Of a stretch of 64,000 bases of DNA, positions 42,370 through 50,371 are shown in pieces. Source of the DNA: JBGQOG01 sp052113705. GTDB taxonomy: Bacteria > Pseudomonadota > Alphaproteobacteria > Rhodobacterales > Rhodobacteraceae. Where the stretch lies: the NCBI RefSeq assembly GCF_052113705.1, contig NZ_JBGQOG010000012.1:62001-126000 (forward strand), given 5' to 3'. Position numbers and translations under genes: made by a program. Positions within the stretch are counted from its first letter, which is position 1; the number at the start of each line of letters is the position of its first letter. A model generated the notes under the pieces. It searched no databases. It was not told the DNA's origin and was given only the letters and a program-made list of their open reading frames with translations.

Positions 42370-43284
42370 TTAGCCTTTCGAGAACGGCCGGATTTCGCCA
42401 GCGATATGGTTTCCGACATATTGTCCAAAGTTTCCAAGGCGGCTTTCGGCGGCAAAGCGCGCCAGCATCGCCCGTTGCGCGGGGTCGGTGACATCGCCCA
42501 TGCTGCTCTCGGTCATCGGCACAAAGGCCCCCTTGCGGCAGGTCCCGGCGCTTGCCGGGCACAGATGCACGATGAACTGCAATCCTCGCTCCATGTCATC
42601 ATAGATCGCGAAAACCAGCCCCGGCGCCGCCTCAACCCCCACCTCGGCCAACAGGGTATTCAGCGCCGCACGCCCGCCCGCAGGTCCGACCCGCACCTCG
42701 GGCAGCATGGTGCCGCCCGCGCCGTCATCGATCAGCAACACCTTGCCCTCATGCGCCACAATCGCCCCCAGCACCACGCGCGGCCCGTGCTCCGCCTTCA
42801 GCGCGGTGCTGACCGGCGTCACATAGGTGCCGCGATAATAGCCAAGCGCGGGTTCAGTGCCCGCCTCGAACGCCTCAACCGCGCCCATCAGGATCGTGTG
42901 ATCCCCCGCGTCAATCGCCTGCACCAGACGGCAGCCAAACCACGCAGAAACGCCCCCGAGGATCGGGGCTCCATGGGGCCCTTCCGTCCAGTCGATGCCC
43001 TTGAAACGGTCATCCGAGCGGCGGGCAAAGGTGTTCGAGATGTCCTTTTGCGCCTCTGACAGCACGTTGATCGCAAAACCGCTGCCCTTGGTATAGGCCT
43101 CCAGATTGGCCGAGCGGTTGGAGATCGACACCAGCAGCAGCGGCGGATCGAGCGAGACGGAGGCAAAGGAATTGGCCGTAAAGCCCAGCGGTGCGCCCGC
43201 CTCATCCACGGCGGTGACCACGGTCACCCCGGTCATGAAACAGCCAAAGGCGTCGCGCAGCTGGCGGGTTGTGTCGATGGTCAT
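42370..43284 (-). CDS. Flavin reductase with C-terminal Nudix-like domain
   Basis: Protein of 304 residues. The first 165 residues form a flavin-reductase/RutF-HpaC-like split barrel (LRDAFGCFMTGVTVVTAVDEAG, GFTANSFASVSLDPPLLLVSI, YYRGTY). The remaining 140 residues resemble a degenerate Nudix fold (RVVLGAIVAHEGKVLLIDD, then LPEVRVGPAGGRAALNTLLAEVGVEA), but the Glu residues of the Nudix box are mostly missing. The reductase part should feed reduced flavin to the adjacent LLM monooxygenase. Its start overlaps the hydrolase gene by 4 bases (ATGA). Confidence 0.82.
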   Translation of the reverse strand: MTIDTTRQLRDAFGCFMTGVTVVTAVDEAGAPLGFTANSFASVSLDPPLLLVSISNRSANLEAYTKGSGFAINVLSEAQKDISNTFARRSDDRFKGIDWTEGPHGAPILGGVSAWFGCRLVQAIDAGDHTILMGAVEAFEAGTEPALGYYRGTYVTPVSTALKAEHGPRVVLGAIVAHEGKVLLIDDGAGGTMLPEVRVGPAGGRAALNTLLAEVGVEAAPGLVFAIYDDMERGLQFIVHLCPASAGTCRKGAFVPMTESSMGDVTDPAQRAMLARFAAESRLGNFGQYVGNHIAGEIRPFSKG

Positions 43285-44087
43285 GCGCGCACTCCCTGTG
43301 CAGCGTCCAGCCCCAGCCAGAGCGCCATCTCGTGATTGACCCGCGCAGGCGCGGTCAGCGAAACCATATGCCGCGCACCCGGGATGACCACCGCCGCCGC
43401 GCCGGGGATTTCCCCGGCGATCTGGCGGGTCATCGCGGGGCTGGAGTTCAGATCCCCCTCGCCCGTCAGCACCAGCGTCGGGCAGCGGATCTTGTTCAGG
43501 CGCCCGGCATAGACCGCATCGCCATGGGCAAAGGCGGCATAGGTCCGCGCGTAACCGACAGGATCCACCCTGCGCAGCCAATCCGCGACTTTGGCGCGCA
43601 CCTCGGGGGCCTCGCCGACCCCGAACCACCGGGGGAGCGGCGCTTCGGGGTCGATCTCGCCTGCGGCCATCGCCGCGGCGCGGGCCAGCACCGCCGCGCG
43701 GGCCGCCTCATCGCGCCGGTAGACCGGGTTGAGCAGGCAAAGCCCCGAGACCTGATCGGGATGCTCGACCGTCAGGCCCATGGCGATCAGCGCGCCCATC
43801 GAATGCCCCGCGACCGCCACCGGCCCCAGCCCAAGGGCCGCAACCGCCGCCGAGGTCCAGGCGACATAATCGGGCAGACGCGGCGCGCCCGGCAGGCTGG
43901 GGGTGGCGCCGTGACCCGGCAGATCCAGCGCGATCACCTCATGATGTGCCGACAGGGCCGCGATCTGCGGCGCCCAGGCCATCGCACACATGCCGACGCC
44001 GTGCAAAAGCACCAGCGGCGCCCCGGTGCCCGCCCGCACCAGACCGATCGGGGTGCCGTCAGACGCTGGCAGGGTTGTTGAGATCAT
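43281..44087 (-). CDS. Alpha/beta hydrolase
   Basis: Protein of 268 residues. The oxyanion HGVG motif (LVLLHGVGMC), nucleophile Ser in VAVAGHSMGALIA, acid Asp in TGEGDLNSS and His in GARHMVSL are present. It is similar to RutD/3-oxoadipate enol-lactonase-like hydrolases. In the operon it probably hydrolyses an ester, lactone or amide formed by the monooxygenase. It overlaps the AA_synth gene by 29 bases at its 5' end and the flavin reductase by 4 bases. Confidence 0.85.
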   Translation of the reverse strand: MISTTLPASDGTPIGLVRAGTGAPLVLLHGVGMCAMAWAPQIAALSAHHEVIALDLPGHGATPSLPGAPRLPDYVAWTSAAVAALGLGPVAVAGHSMGALIAMGLTVEHPDQVSGLCLLNPVYRRDEAARAAVLARAAAMAAGEIDPEAPLPRWFGVGEAPEVRAKVADWLRRVDPVGYARTYAAFAHGDAVYAGRLNKIRCPTLVLTGEGDLNSSPAMTRQIAGEIPGAAAVVIPGARHMVSLTAPARVNHEMALWLGLDAAQGVRA

Positions 44088-44661
44088 TGCCGAGATCCTT
44101 AAGGTCTTGATAGCGGTCGCCAATGCGGTGGTGCGGACGTCCACCGATGGAGGCCCCGAGGGCCACGACGATCTCATCCGCCGCCGGGGCATCCGGGATG
44201 GCGAAATGGATCGTCAGGTAGTGCGAGCGGCGCCCCTCGTCATTCTTGTCCATCAGCGGAATCATCACCGGCGCATTGGCCCCGCCCCGCGTGTTGCAAA
44301 AGGCCAGATAGCTCTTGGCACCCACGGCGCTGCGGTAGTGGTTGCCAAAGCGCAGCGTGTGGATCAGCGCCGAGGCATGCTCGACCTCGCCATCCAGCCC
44401 GACGATGGCGGCCTTGCCATAGCCCTCAACCTTGTCGCCGCCGCCAGCCGCCTCCAGGATCATGCCGGTGAGCAAGGCGCCCAGTTCCGGCGCAACCTCG
44501 GCGATCTCGGGTTTCAGGTCCTCGACAAAGCCCCGCCCCGCCCAGGGATTTTTCAGCACCGCCGCCGCCGCGATCATCTTGAGCGGCACCGGAGCCGTGC
44601 GTCCGCCCTCAATCAACGTGGTTTCGACATGCAGCAATGTTTTGCGGATGGCGATGGTCAT
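44059..44661 (-). CDS. Amino acid synthesis (AA_synth, DUF1185) family protein
   Basis: Protein of 200 residues. Recognised from TLLHVETTLIEGG, AAAAVLKNPWAGRGFVEDL, GKAAIVGLDGEVEHASALIHTLRFGN and the C-terminal DEIVVALGASIGGRPHHRIGDR. The family name is historical; its biochemical role is not well established. It is the first gene of the operon. AGGAG lies 7 bases before the ATG, and a strong palindrome lies 27-50 bases upstream. Confidence 0.82.
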   Translation of the reverse strand: MTIAIRKTLLHVETTLIEGGRTAPVPLKMIAAAAVLKNPWAGRGFVEDLKPEIAEVAPELGALLTGMILEAAGGGDKVEGYGKAAIVGLDGEVEHASALIHTLRFGNHYRSAVGAKSYLAFCNTRGGANAPVMIPLMDKNDEGRRSHYLTIHFAIPDAPAADEIVVALGASIGGRPHHRIGDRYQDLKDLGNDLNNPASV

Positions 44662-44687
44662 TGTCGACTCCTGTGTTTGACTGACGG

Positions 44688-44712
44688 TATGATTGTATAC
44701 CATCATACAATC
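44688..44712. promoter_or_regulatory. Overlapping palindromes between AA_synth operon and DUF1330 gene
   Basis: TATGAT-t-GTATAC-c-ATCATA (44688-44707) and GATTGTAT-N6-ATACAATC (44691-44712) overlap. The GTATAC centre with flanking ATTG/CAAT-like bases resembles operators of GntR-FCD regulators. It sits 27 bases before the operon start and about 77 bases before the divergent DUF1330 gene. No regulator gene lies beside it. Confidence 0.65.
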
Positions 44713-44788
44713 TGTCAACCGGCGAGTTTGAGCAGGCCGGAAATCTGCGGCGCCGGAACGCAAGAAACGGAAAAGGAAGGATAAAATC

Positions 44789-45073
44789 ATGAGCACCTAT
44801 TGGATTGCCCATGTCACCGTTACGGATGCGGCGGCCTATGCCGCGTATCAGGCGCGGGCAAAAGGCGTCTTCGAATCTTTTGGCGGCCGCTTTGTGGTGC
44901 GCGGCGGGGCGGCGGCAACGCTGGAGGGGCCCGCCTTTCAACGCCATGTCGTCATCCTGTTTCCGACCCGGGCCGCGGCCGAGGCCTGCTACGGATCCCC
45001 CGAATATCGCGCCGCGCGCGCGCTCCGGGCAGGCGCCGCAGAGGTGAGCATCACGCTGGTTGACGGCGTTTGA
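44789..45073 (+). CDS. DUF1330 family protein
   Basis: Protein of 94 residues, a small alpha/beta (dimeric ferredoxin-like) fold. Typical DUF1330 stretches are YWIAHVTVTDAAAYAAYQ, GGRFVVRGG and VVILFPTRAAAEACYGSPEYRAARALR. Biochemical role unknown. It is divergent from the AA_synth/monooxygenase operon across the GTATAC-centred palindrome, so it is likely coregulated. AAGGAAGG lies about 8 bases before the ATG. Confidence 0.85.
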   Translation: MSTYWIAHVTVTDAAAYAAYQARAKGVFESFGGRFVVRGGAAATLEGPAFQRHVVILFPTRAAAEACYGSPEYRAARALRAGAAEVSITLVDGV

Positions 45074-45535
45074 GCGGCTGAGGGAAGCGGCACCGCACTG
45101 CAGAGATGCCCGGCGTCTTCCGACCACAATGCGTGTTCCGGCAGCCTCCGGCACGCAGGCCCGGCATCTTGACCCGGCATCTTGACCCGGTGGCGCAACC
45201 GCCGCCGAAGCCCGGGCCGGCCGCCTGCCGCAGGAATGCGGTCCGCCGGGTGCTGGTCCGGTCGACCAGCCGCACCATCGCGCGACGGCCAGACCGATGC
45301 CGCACCCCGCACCAGCACCCATGCGTGGCGCTGCGTCCCCCTTTCGTCCGGCGACCGGGAGACCCGCGGGCCTTCCTGGCACCAAAATCCGCCCGGAACG
45401 CAAGCCGCAGTATCGGCACCCGAAACACCCCTTCCGGGGCCAAAAATATCGAGGCATCGGGGCGCACCAAGCCCGCGCATTAACCATGGCTTAGCGCCTC
45501 TCTGACAGGGTGGCGGGACATGGAGTAAAGAATTT
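45074..45535. other. 462-base spacer with a 13-base tandem duplication
   Basis: Upstream region of the octapeptide-repeat gene. CCCGGCATCTTGA is repeated twice in tandem (45160-45172, 45173-45185). Open frames here are Arg/Pro-rich and unconvincing. GGAG at 45522-45525 is the ribosome-binding site of the next gene. I see nothing else. Confidence 0.5.
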
Positions 45536-48500
45536 ATGACCAGCATCGGAACGGTCAGCACGCTGACCACGGCCCAGATCAAAGCCCTGCCCACCACCAG
45601 CGTGGGAGCCTGGGATACCGCATTCATTGCGATGTTGGACAAAACGCAGATCGGCGCCCTGTCACAGGCCCAGGTCTCCGCCCTCAGCACGGATGCTGTC
45701 GCCAGCCTCTCCGCCGGGCAATTGTCCGCTCTTTCGGCGCAGGCGATGCCCGGTCTGACCGGCGCACAACTCGGGGCGCTTTCGGGCGATCAGGTCAGCG
45801 GTTTCACGCGCGCGCAGGTGGCCGCGCTGACCAGCGAACAGATCGCGGGCCTTGGCACCGACACCGCCGAGGCGCTGACACCGGCGCAAATCGCCGGCCT
45901 GAACGCCCGGCAACTGGCCGCCCTGACACCCGCCGCCATCGCGACCTTTTCGGGCGAAGACATTGCGGCCATCAGCAAAAACGCCATTTCGGGCCTGACG
46001 AACAGCACCCTCGCCGCGCTGACCACCGACCAGATGCCCGCATTAACCCCGACACAGATTGCCGCGCTCAAACCCGCGCAGGTCGGGGCGCTGACGCCGG
46101 ATCAGACCCGGACCCTCGCGGCGGCGCAGCTCAAGGCACTCACCGCGAGCCAGATCGGGGCCTTGAGCGCGGCGCAGATCGGCGTGCTGTCGGACGACCA
46201 GATTGCCGCCATCCCGGCGAAATCAATGGCCGGGATCAAGTCAGGTCAGGCCGAAGCCCTCTCTCCCGCGCAGGTTGCCAGCCTGACGCCGGGTCAGATG
46301 AACGCGCTGACGGGCCCGCAGATCACCGCTTTGGGCGGCAGGCTTGCCGGATGCAGCGCAGAGGTCCTCGCCGCAATCAAACCAACCGCCATCAACGGCA
46401 TGTCGCAAGACACGATTGCCGCGTTGAGCGGCGATCAGATTGCCGGGCTGTTGCCCAGCCAGATGGCGGGTTTGACACCCGGCCAAATGGCCGCCTTCAG
46501 CCCGAGCCAGACGGCCAGCTGGTCCCTGACGCAGATCCGGGCGCTGGGCGCCAAACACATCGAGGCGGTTGCGGGGCCGACGCTCGCGGCGCTCTCGGCC
46601 GAGCAGATCGCGGTGATTTCCCCCGCAGCCATCGGCGGACTGACCAGCGCCCAGATGTCGTCGCTTTCCCAGACGCAGCTTGCGGCATTGACCCCCGCCC
46701 AAGCCGCCAAGATGGGTTTCAGACAGATGTCCGGGATCAGCCCGGACATGCTGGCCACCCTGTCCCCCGCCGTCACTACCGCGCTCAACCCTGCGGCCCT
46801 CGGCGGCCTTTCGGTCGACCAAATGGCCGCGCTGACCGCCGATCAGGTTGCCGCCCTCACAACGAAACAGATCAGCGCCCTGAAGCCCGCGCAGATCGCG
46901 GCGTTCGACAGCACCCAGATCAATACCCTCTCCGAGGGCCAGATCAGAATGCTGAACGGCCCGCAGGTGGCGGCGCTGGGCGCGGCGCATATCGGCGGCC
47001 TGTCAGAGGCGCAGACCGGCGCGCTGAGCGCGGGCGCGGTTGCGGGCCTGACCACGGCGCAGGTTGCGGCACTGACGCCAGCGCAGGCCAGCAGCCTGAA
47101 CGCGGCCCAGATCGCCGCGCTGACGTCAAAGCAAACCGCCGCGCTGAGCGGTGAAGCACTGGCCGCCCTCGCCCCCGCCGCGATGGCGGCGCTTAGCAAA
47201 ACCGCGATCACCGGGCTGAGCAGTGATCAGATGGCAGCGCTGGACGCGGGGCAGCTGAGCGCCCTGACCGCGGGCCAGATTGCAGCATTGAAAACCACGC
47301 AGATCGCCGCGCTTTCGCCGGAGCAACTGGGGGCCTTCGGCAGCAGCCAGCTCGCGGCCCTCACCGCGGTGCAGCTTGGCGCCATCGCCCCGGACCGGCT
47401 CGCCAGCCTGTCCGAGGCGCAATTGGCCACCCTCTCGCCCAAAGCACTGCCGGGATTGACCGGTGCCCAGCTGACCGCACTGGACCCGGCACAGATCTCC
47501 GGCATGACCACGGCCCAACTGGCGGCCCTGACCCTCGGCCAGACCGGGGCGCTCGGCGCGGACACCATCAGCCTGCTGACCCCTGCCAGTATCGCCGCCC
47601 TCAGCCCGGCGGGGATCTCCGGGCTCATCCCGGCCGCCGTGGCGGCCCTCGGCGAGGATCAGCTAGCCGGGTTGAGCGGCAAACAGCTTGCCGGGTTGAA
47701 AACAGCGCAGATTTCCGCGCTGACCCCGGCACAGATCGGCGCCCTCGCGCCGGGGCAGATCGCTGCGCTGAGCGCAGGGCAGATCTCGGCGATTGCGCCC
47801 GCGTCACTGTCCGGCCTGACGGCAGAGCAGATTGCCGCCATCAAATCCACCGCCATCACCGGCATGACAGCAGCGCAGATCGGCACGCTGAGCGAGACCC
47901 AGGTGCAGGCGCTGACATCCGCGCAACTGGCAGGCCTTACCGCCGCACATGTTGCCGCGCTGAGCGATAATTCCCTGATCGCCTTGCCCTCGGCCAGCCT
48001 CTCCTCGCTGAGCCCGGCGGCGGTTGCCGGGCTCTCGGGCGATCAGATCGCCGCACTGTCGCTGGCACAGATCAGCGGCCTCATCACCGCCCAGATCACG
48101 GCGCTGAAACCCACCCAGATGAGCAGCCTGACCACCGCACAGGTCGAGGCGCTGTCGGGCAGCCAGATCGGGGCGCTTGGCGCGACGCAGGTGGCGGCGC
48201 TGTCGCTGCCCGCCCTCGGCGCATTGGCCGTGGGGCAGGTCACCGCCCTCACCCCCAAGGCCATCGCCGGGTTGACCGCGTCACAGGTTGCCAATCTGTC
48301 GCGCGATCAGGTGGCGGCGCTGTCGACGGGCCAGATCGGGGCGGTCACCGCCACCCAAAGCGCCGCGCTGACCGCCCCGATGATCGAGACCTTCGCGCAA
48401 GGTGACATCGCCGCGCTGAGCGCCACCGCCACCGCAGGACTGACACCCGAAGTGATGGGCACGCTGAGCGCGGCGCAAATCAGCGCCCTCACTGCCGGGC

Positions 48501-50200
48501 AGCTGGGCGCCCTCAAGGCCGCGCAGATCGCGGCGCTGACCGGCCCGCAGATCACCCAGCTGTCGCCCGCACAAATCGGTGCGCTCGGCGCCACACAGGC
48601 CGGAGCCCTCACCGCCGAGAGCTTGCCCGCGCTGTCCAATGAGCAGATTGCCGCCCTTTCGGCCAAGGCACTGGCCGGGATGACCGCCGCCCAGATGACC
48701 GCGCTCAGCGCCAGCCAGATCGACGCGCTGTCCGCCAGCCAATTGACCGCGCTGACCGCCACGCAGACCGCCGGGCTGACCCCGGACGCGCTGAAAACCT
48801 TCACCGCCACCGATATCGCAGGCCTGAGCGGTGCGGCGGTGGCGGGCCTTTCGGCGCAAACCGTGGCCTCCCTCGATCAGGCGCAGATGGCGGCGCTGAC
48901 ACCGGGACAGATCGCCAGCCTGACCGGCCCGCAGCTCGCGGCCCTCAGACCGGATCAGATTGCGGCTTTGCCGCCGGACCGGATCAGCGCGCTGACCGGC
49001 AGCCAGATCGGCACGCTTGCAACCGAAACCATCACCACCTTCTCGACCGATCAGATCGCAGCCCTGAGCACGACGGCCGCCGCCGCGCTGACCACGGGCC
49101 AGATTGCCGCCCTGAGCACGGCGCAAACAGATGCGCTTTTGCCGCGCCACCTCGGCGCGCTGAGCGCGGTGCAGGTTGGCGCCTTTTCGGCGGGGGCGCT
49201 GGCCTCGTTTGACGCCGCGGATATCGCGGCGATCAGCGCCAAGGCGATCAGCGGCATCAGCCCGGCGCAAGTGGGCGCGCTGCGCAGCGACCAGATCTCG
49301 GGGCTGACCGCCGCCCAGATGACGGCGCTGTCCACCGCACAGGTTGCGGCCCTGTCCAACGCGCAGATCCCCGCGCTGACCGCCGCGCAGGTGAAGGGCC
49401 TGACCGCCGCGCAACTGGCCGTTCTGTCGCCCACGGCCATCGGCAGCCTGACGGCGGAGCATATCGCAGCGCTCGACACCAAGGCGGTGGCGGGTCTGAC
49501 CACCGCGCAGATTACCGCGCTGTCGGCGGGACAGCTGGATGCATTTTCCCCGGCACAGATCGGCGCGCTGACCGCGACGCAGCTCGGCGGCCTCGACCCC
49601 TCCGCGCTGACGACATTTGCCACCAGCGATATCGCGGCCCTCAGCCCGGCGGCGATACCCGGCCTGACGCCCGCCGCTATTGCGGCCCTCGACCACGAGC
49701 AGACCGCCGCCCTGACCGCCGCACAACTTGCGAAATTCACGTTCTTCCAGATGGGTGCCTTTGATCAGGGTCAGGTGGCCGCGCTGACCACCACGCAGAT
49801 TGGCGCACTCAATGCGCTGCAGATTGCGGCATTCGGCGTTGAGCGTTTGCCCGCCCTGTCCCCCGGCCAAATCGCGGCGATAGATGGCAAGGCGATCAGC
49901 GGTCTGTCCGAGGCGCAGATTGCCGCGATGACGCCGGAACAGGCCGAGGCGCTGACCCCCACCCAAGTGGCAAACCTGACCGGCGCGCAGGTGGCGGCCT
50001 TCAGCAACCGCGCGCTGGCCACGTTTTCCACCACCGATATTGCGGCCCTTTCCGGCAATGGCCTCGGTGGCCTGACAAGCGCGAATCTGGCGGCCCTTTC
50101 CGCAACGCAACTGCAATCGATCACCACCGCGCAGATCCAGCTGCTGAACGCACGGCAGGTGGCCGAGGTGGCTGCCGCGTACAGAGTTTTGTCGGCCTGA
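45536..50200 (+). CDS. Giant octapeptide-repeat protein (about 190 repeats), unknown function
   Basis: Protein of 1554 residues not assigned to a named family. After 13 leading residues it is an almost unbroken run of 8-residue units of form Q-[I/V/L/M]-x-[A/G]-[L/I/F]-[T/S]-x-x, for example QIAALTPA or QVGALTPD. It ends in a 14-residue tail (QVAEVAAAYRVLSA). Composition is mainly Ala, Leu, Thr, Ser, Gln, Gly and Ile, with very few charged or aromatic residues and a single Cys (273). No signal peptide, membrane segment, RTX repeat or known secretion tail is visible. The T/S-P-x-Q start of many units is a classic helix N-cap, so stacked short helices are plausible, but a beta-solenoid is not excluded. 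Monocistronic, with long spacers on the 5' side and 171 bases on the 3' side. Confidence 0.9.
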   Translation: MTSIGTVSTLTTAQIKALPTTSVGAWDTAFIAMLDKTQIGALSQAQVSALSTDAVASLSAGQLSALSAQAMPGLTGAQLGALSGDQVSGFTRAQVAALTSEQIAGLGTDTAEALTPAQIAGLNARQLAALTPAAIATFSGEDIAAISKNAISGLTNSTLAALTTDQMPALTPTQIAALKPAQVGALTPDQTRTLAAAQLKALTASQIGALSAAQIGVLSDDQIAAIPAKSMAGIKSGQAEALSPAQVASLTPGQMNALTGPQITALGGRLAGCSAEVLAAIKPTAINGMSQDTIAALSGDQIAGLLPSQMAGLTPGQMAAFSPSQTASWSLTQIRALGAKHIEAVAGPTLAALSAEQIAVISPAAIGGLTSAQMSSLSQTQLAALTPAQAAKMGFRQMSGISPDMLATLSPAVTTALNPAALGGLSVDQMAALTADQVAALTTKQISALKPAQIAAFDSTQINTLSEGQIRMLNGPQVAALGAAHIGGLSEAQTGALSAGAVAGLTTAQVAALTPAQASSLNAAQIAALTSKQTAALSGEALAALAPAAMAALSKTAITGLSSDQMAALDAGQLSALTAGQIAALKTTQIAALSPEQLGAFGSSQLAALTAVQLGAIAPDRLASLSEAQLATLSPKALPGLTGAQLTALDPAQISGMTTAQLAALTLGQTGALGADTISLLTPASIAALSPAGISGLIPAAVAALGEDQLAGLSGKQLAGLKTAQISALTPAQIGALAPGQIAALSAGQISAIAPASLSGLTAEQIAAIKSTAITGMTAAQIGTLSETQVQALTSAQLAGLTAAHVAALSDNSLIALPSASLSSLSPAAVAGLSGDQIAALSLAQISGLITAQITALKPTQMSSLTTAQVEALSGSQIGALGATQVAALSLPALGALAVGQVTALTPKAIAGLTASQVANLSRDQVAALSTGQIGAVTATQSAALTAPMIETFAQGDIAALSATATAGLTPEVMGTLSAAQISALTAGQLGALKAAQIAALTGPQITQLSPAQIGALGATQAGALTAESLPALSNEQIAALSAKALAGMTAAQMTALSASQIDALSASQLTALTATQTAGLTPDALKTFTATDIAGLSGAAVAGLSAQTVASLDQAQMAALTPGQIASLTGPQLAALRPDQIAALPPDRISALTGSQIGTLATETITTFSTDQIAALSTTAAAALTTGQIAALSTAQTDALLPRHLGALSAVQVGAFSAGALASFDAADIAAISAKAISGISPAQVGALRSDQISGLTAAQMTALSTAQVAALSNAQIPALTAAQVKGLTAAQLAVLSPTAIGSLTAEHIAALDTKAVAGLTTAQITALSAGQLDAFSPAQIGALTATQLGGLDPSALTTFATSDIAALSPAAIPGLTPAAIAALDHEQTAALTAAQLAKFTFFQMGAFDQGQVAALTTTQIGALNALQIAAFGVERLPALSPGQIAAIDGKAISGLSEAQIAAMTPEQAEALTPTQVANLTGAQVAAFSNRALATFSTTDIAALSGNGLGGLTSANLAALSATQLQSITTAQIQLLNARQVAEVAAAYRVLSA
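45575..50155 (+). repeat. Octapeptide repeat array with 17-unit super-repeat
   Basis: 191 consecutive units: 190 of 8 residues (24 bases) and one of 7 residues (unit 33). Units lacking the leading Q are not random. AIxGL-type units fall at unit numbers 18, 28, 35, 45, 52, 62, 69, 79, 86, 96, 103, 113, 120, 130, 137, 147, 154, 164, 171, 181 and 188, strictly alternating 10 and 7 apart. Other Q-less units fall at 16+17n and, from unit 43, at 9+17n. The higher repeat is therefore 17 units (136 residues, 408 bases), ten copies from about 45983 to 50059. The count follows from a hand parse that closes exactly on the protein length. Confidence 0.9.
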
Positions 50201-50371
50201 GCCGGGCGCCGGGGGGCAAAGGCCATCTGCAACCGGGCCCGCCTCGCCTGTGCAGCCCCCCAGGCCGCACCGGGCGCTGCGGGCAACCCTGGCAGATGCT
50301 CGCCAATCGGGGTCAGCGGCAGATTTTTCGCCCCTGCCCGGCACCTGTCGCCGGACAAGGGCATTGCCGTT

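Noticed and set aside
45106..45483. 125-codon plus-strand frame upstream of the repeat gene
   Set aside because: Arg/Pro-rich with no ribosome-binding site and no similarity; it crosses the tandem 13-mer and is treated as non-coding.
48281..50344. 687-codon minus-strand open frame opposite the octapeptide-repeat gene, and similar shorter ones (46241-46990, 49051-49740)
   Set aside because: Their own 8-residue periodic pattern (Q-R-G-x-L-R-G-G) is the mirror of the repeat codons; no ribosome-binding site or family similarity. They are shadows of the repeat gene.
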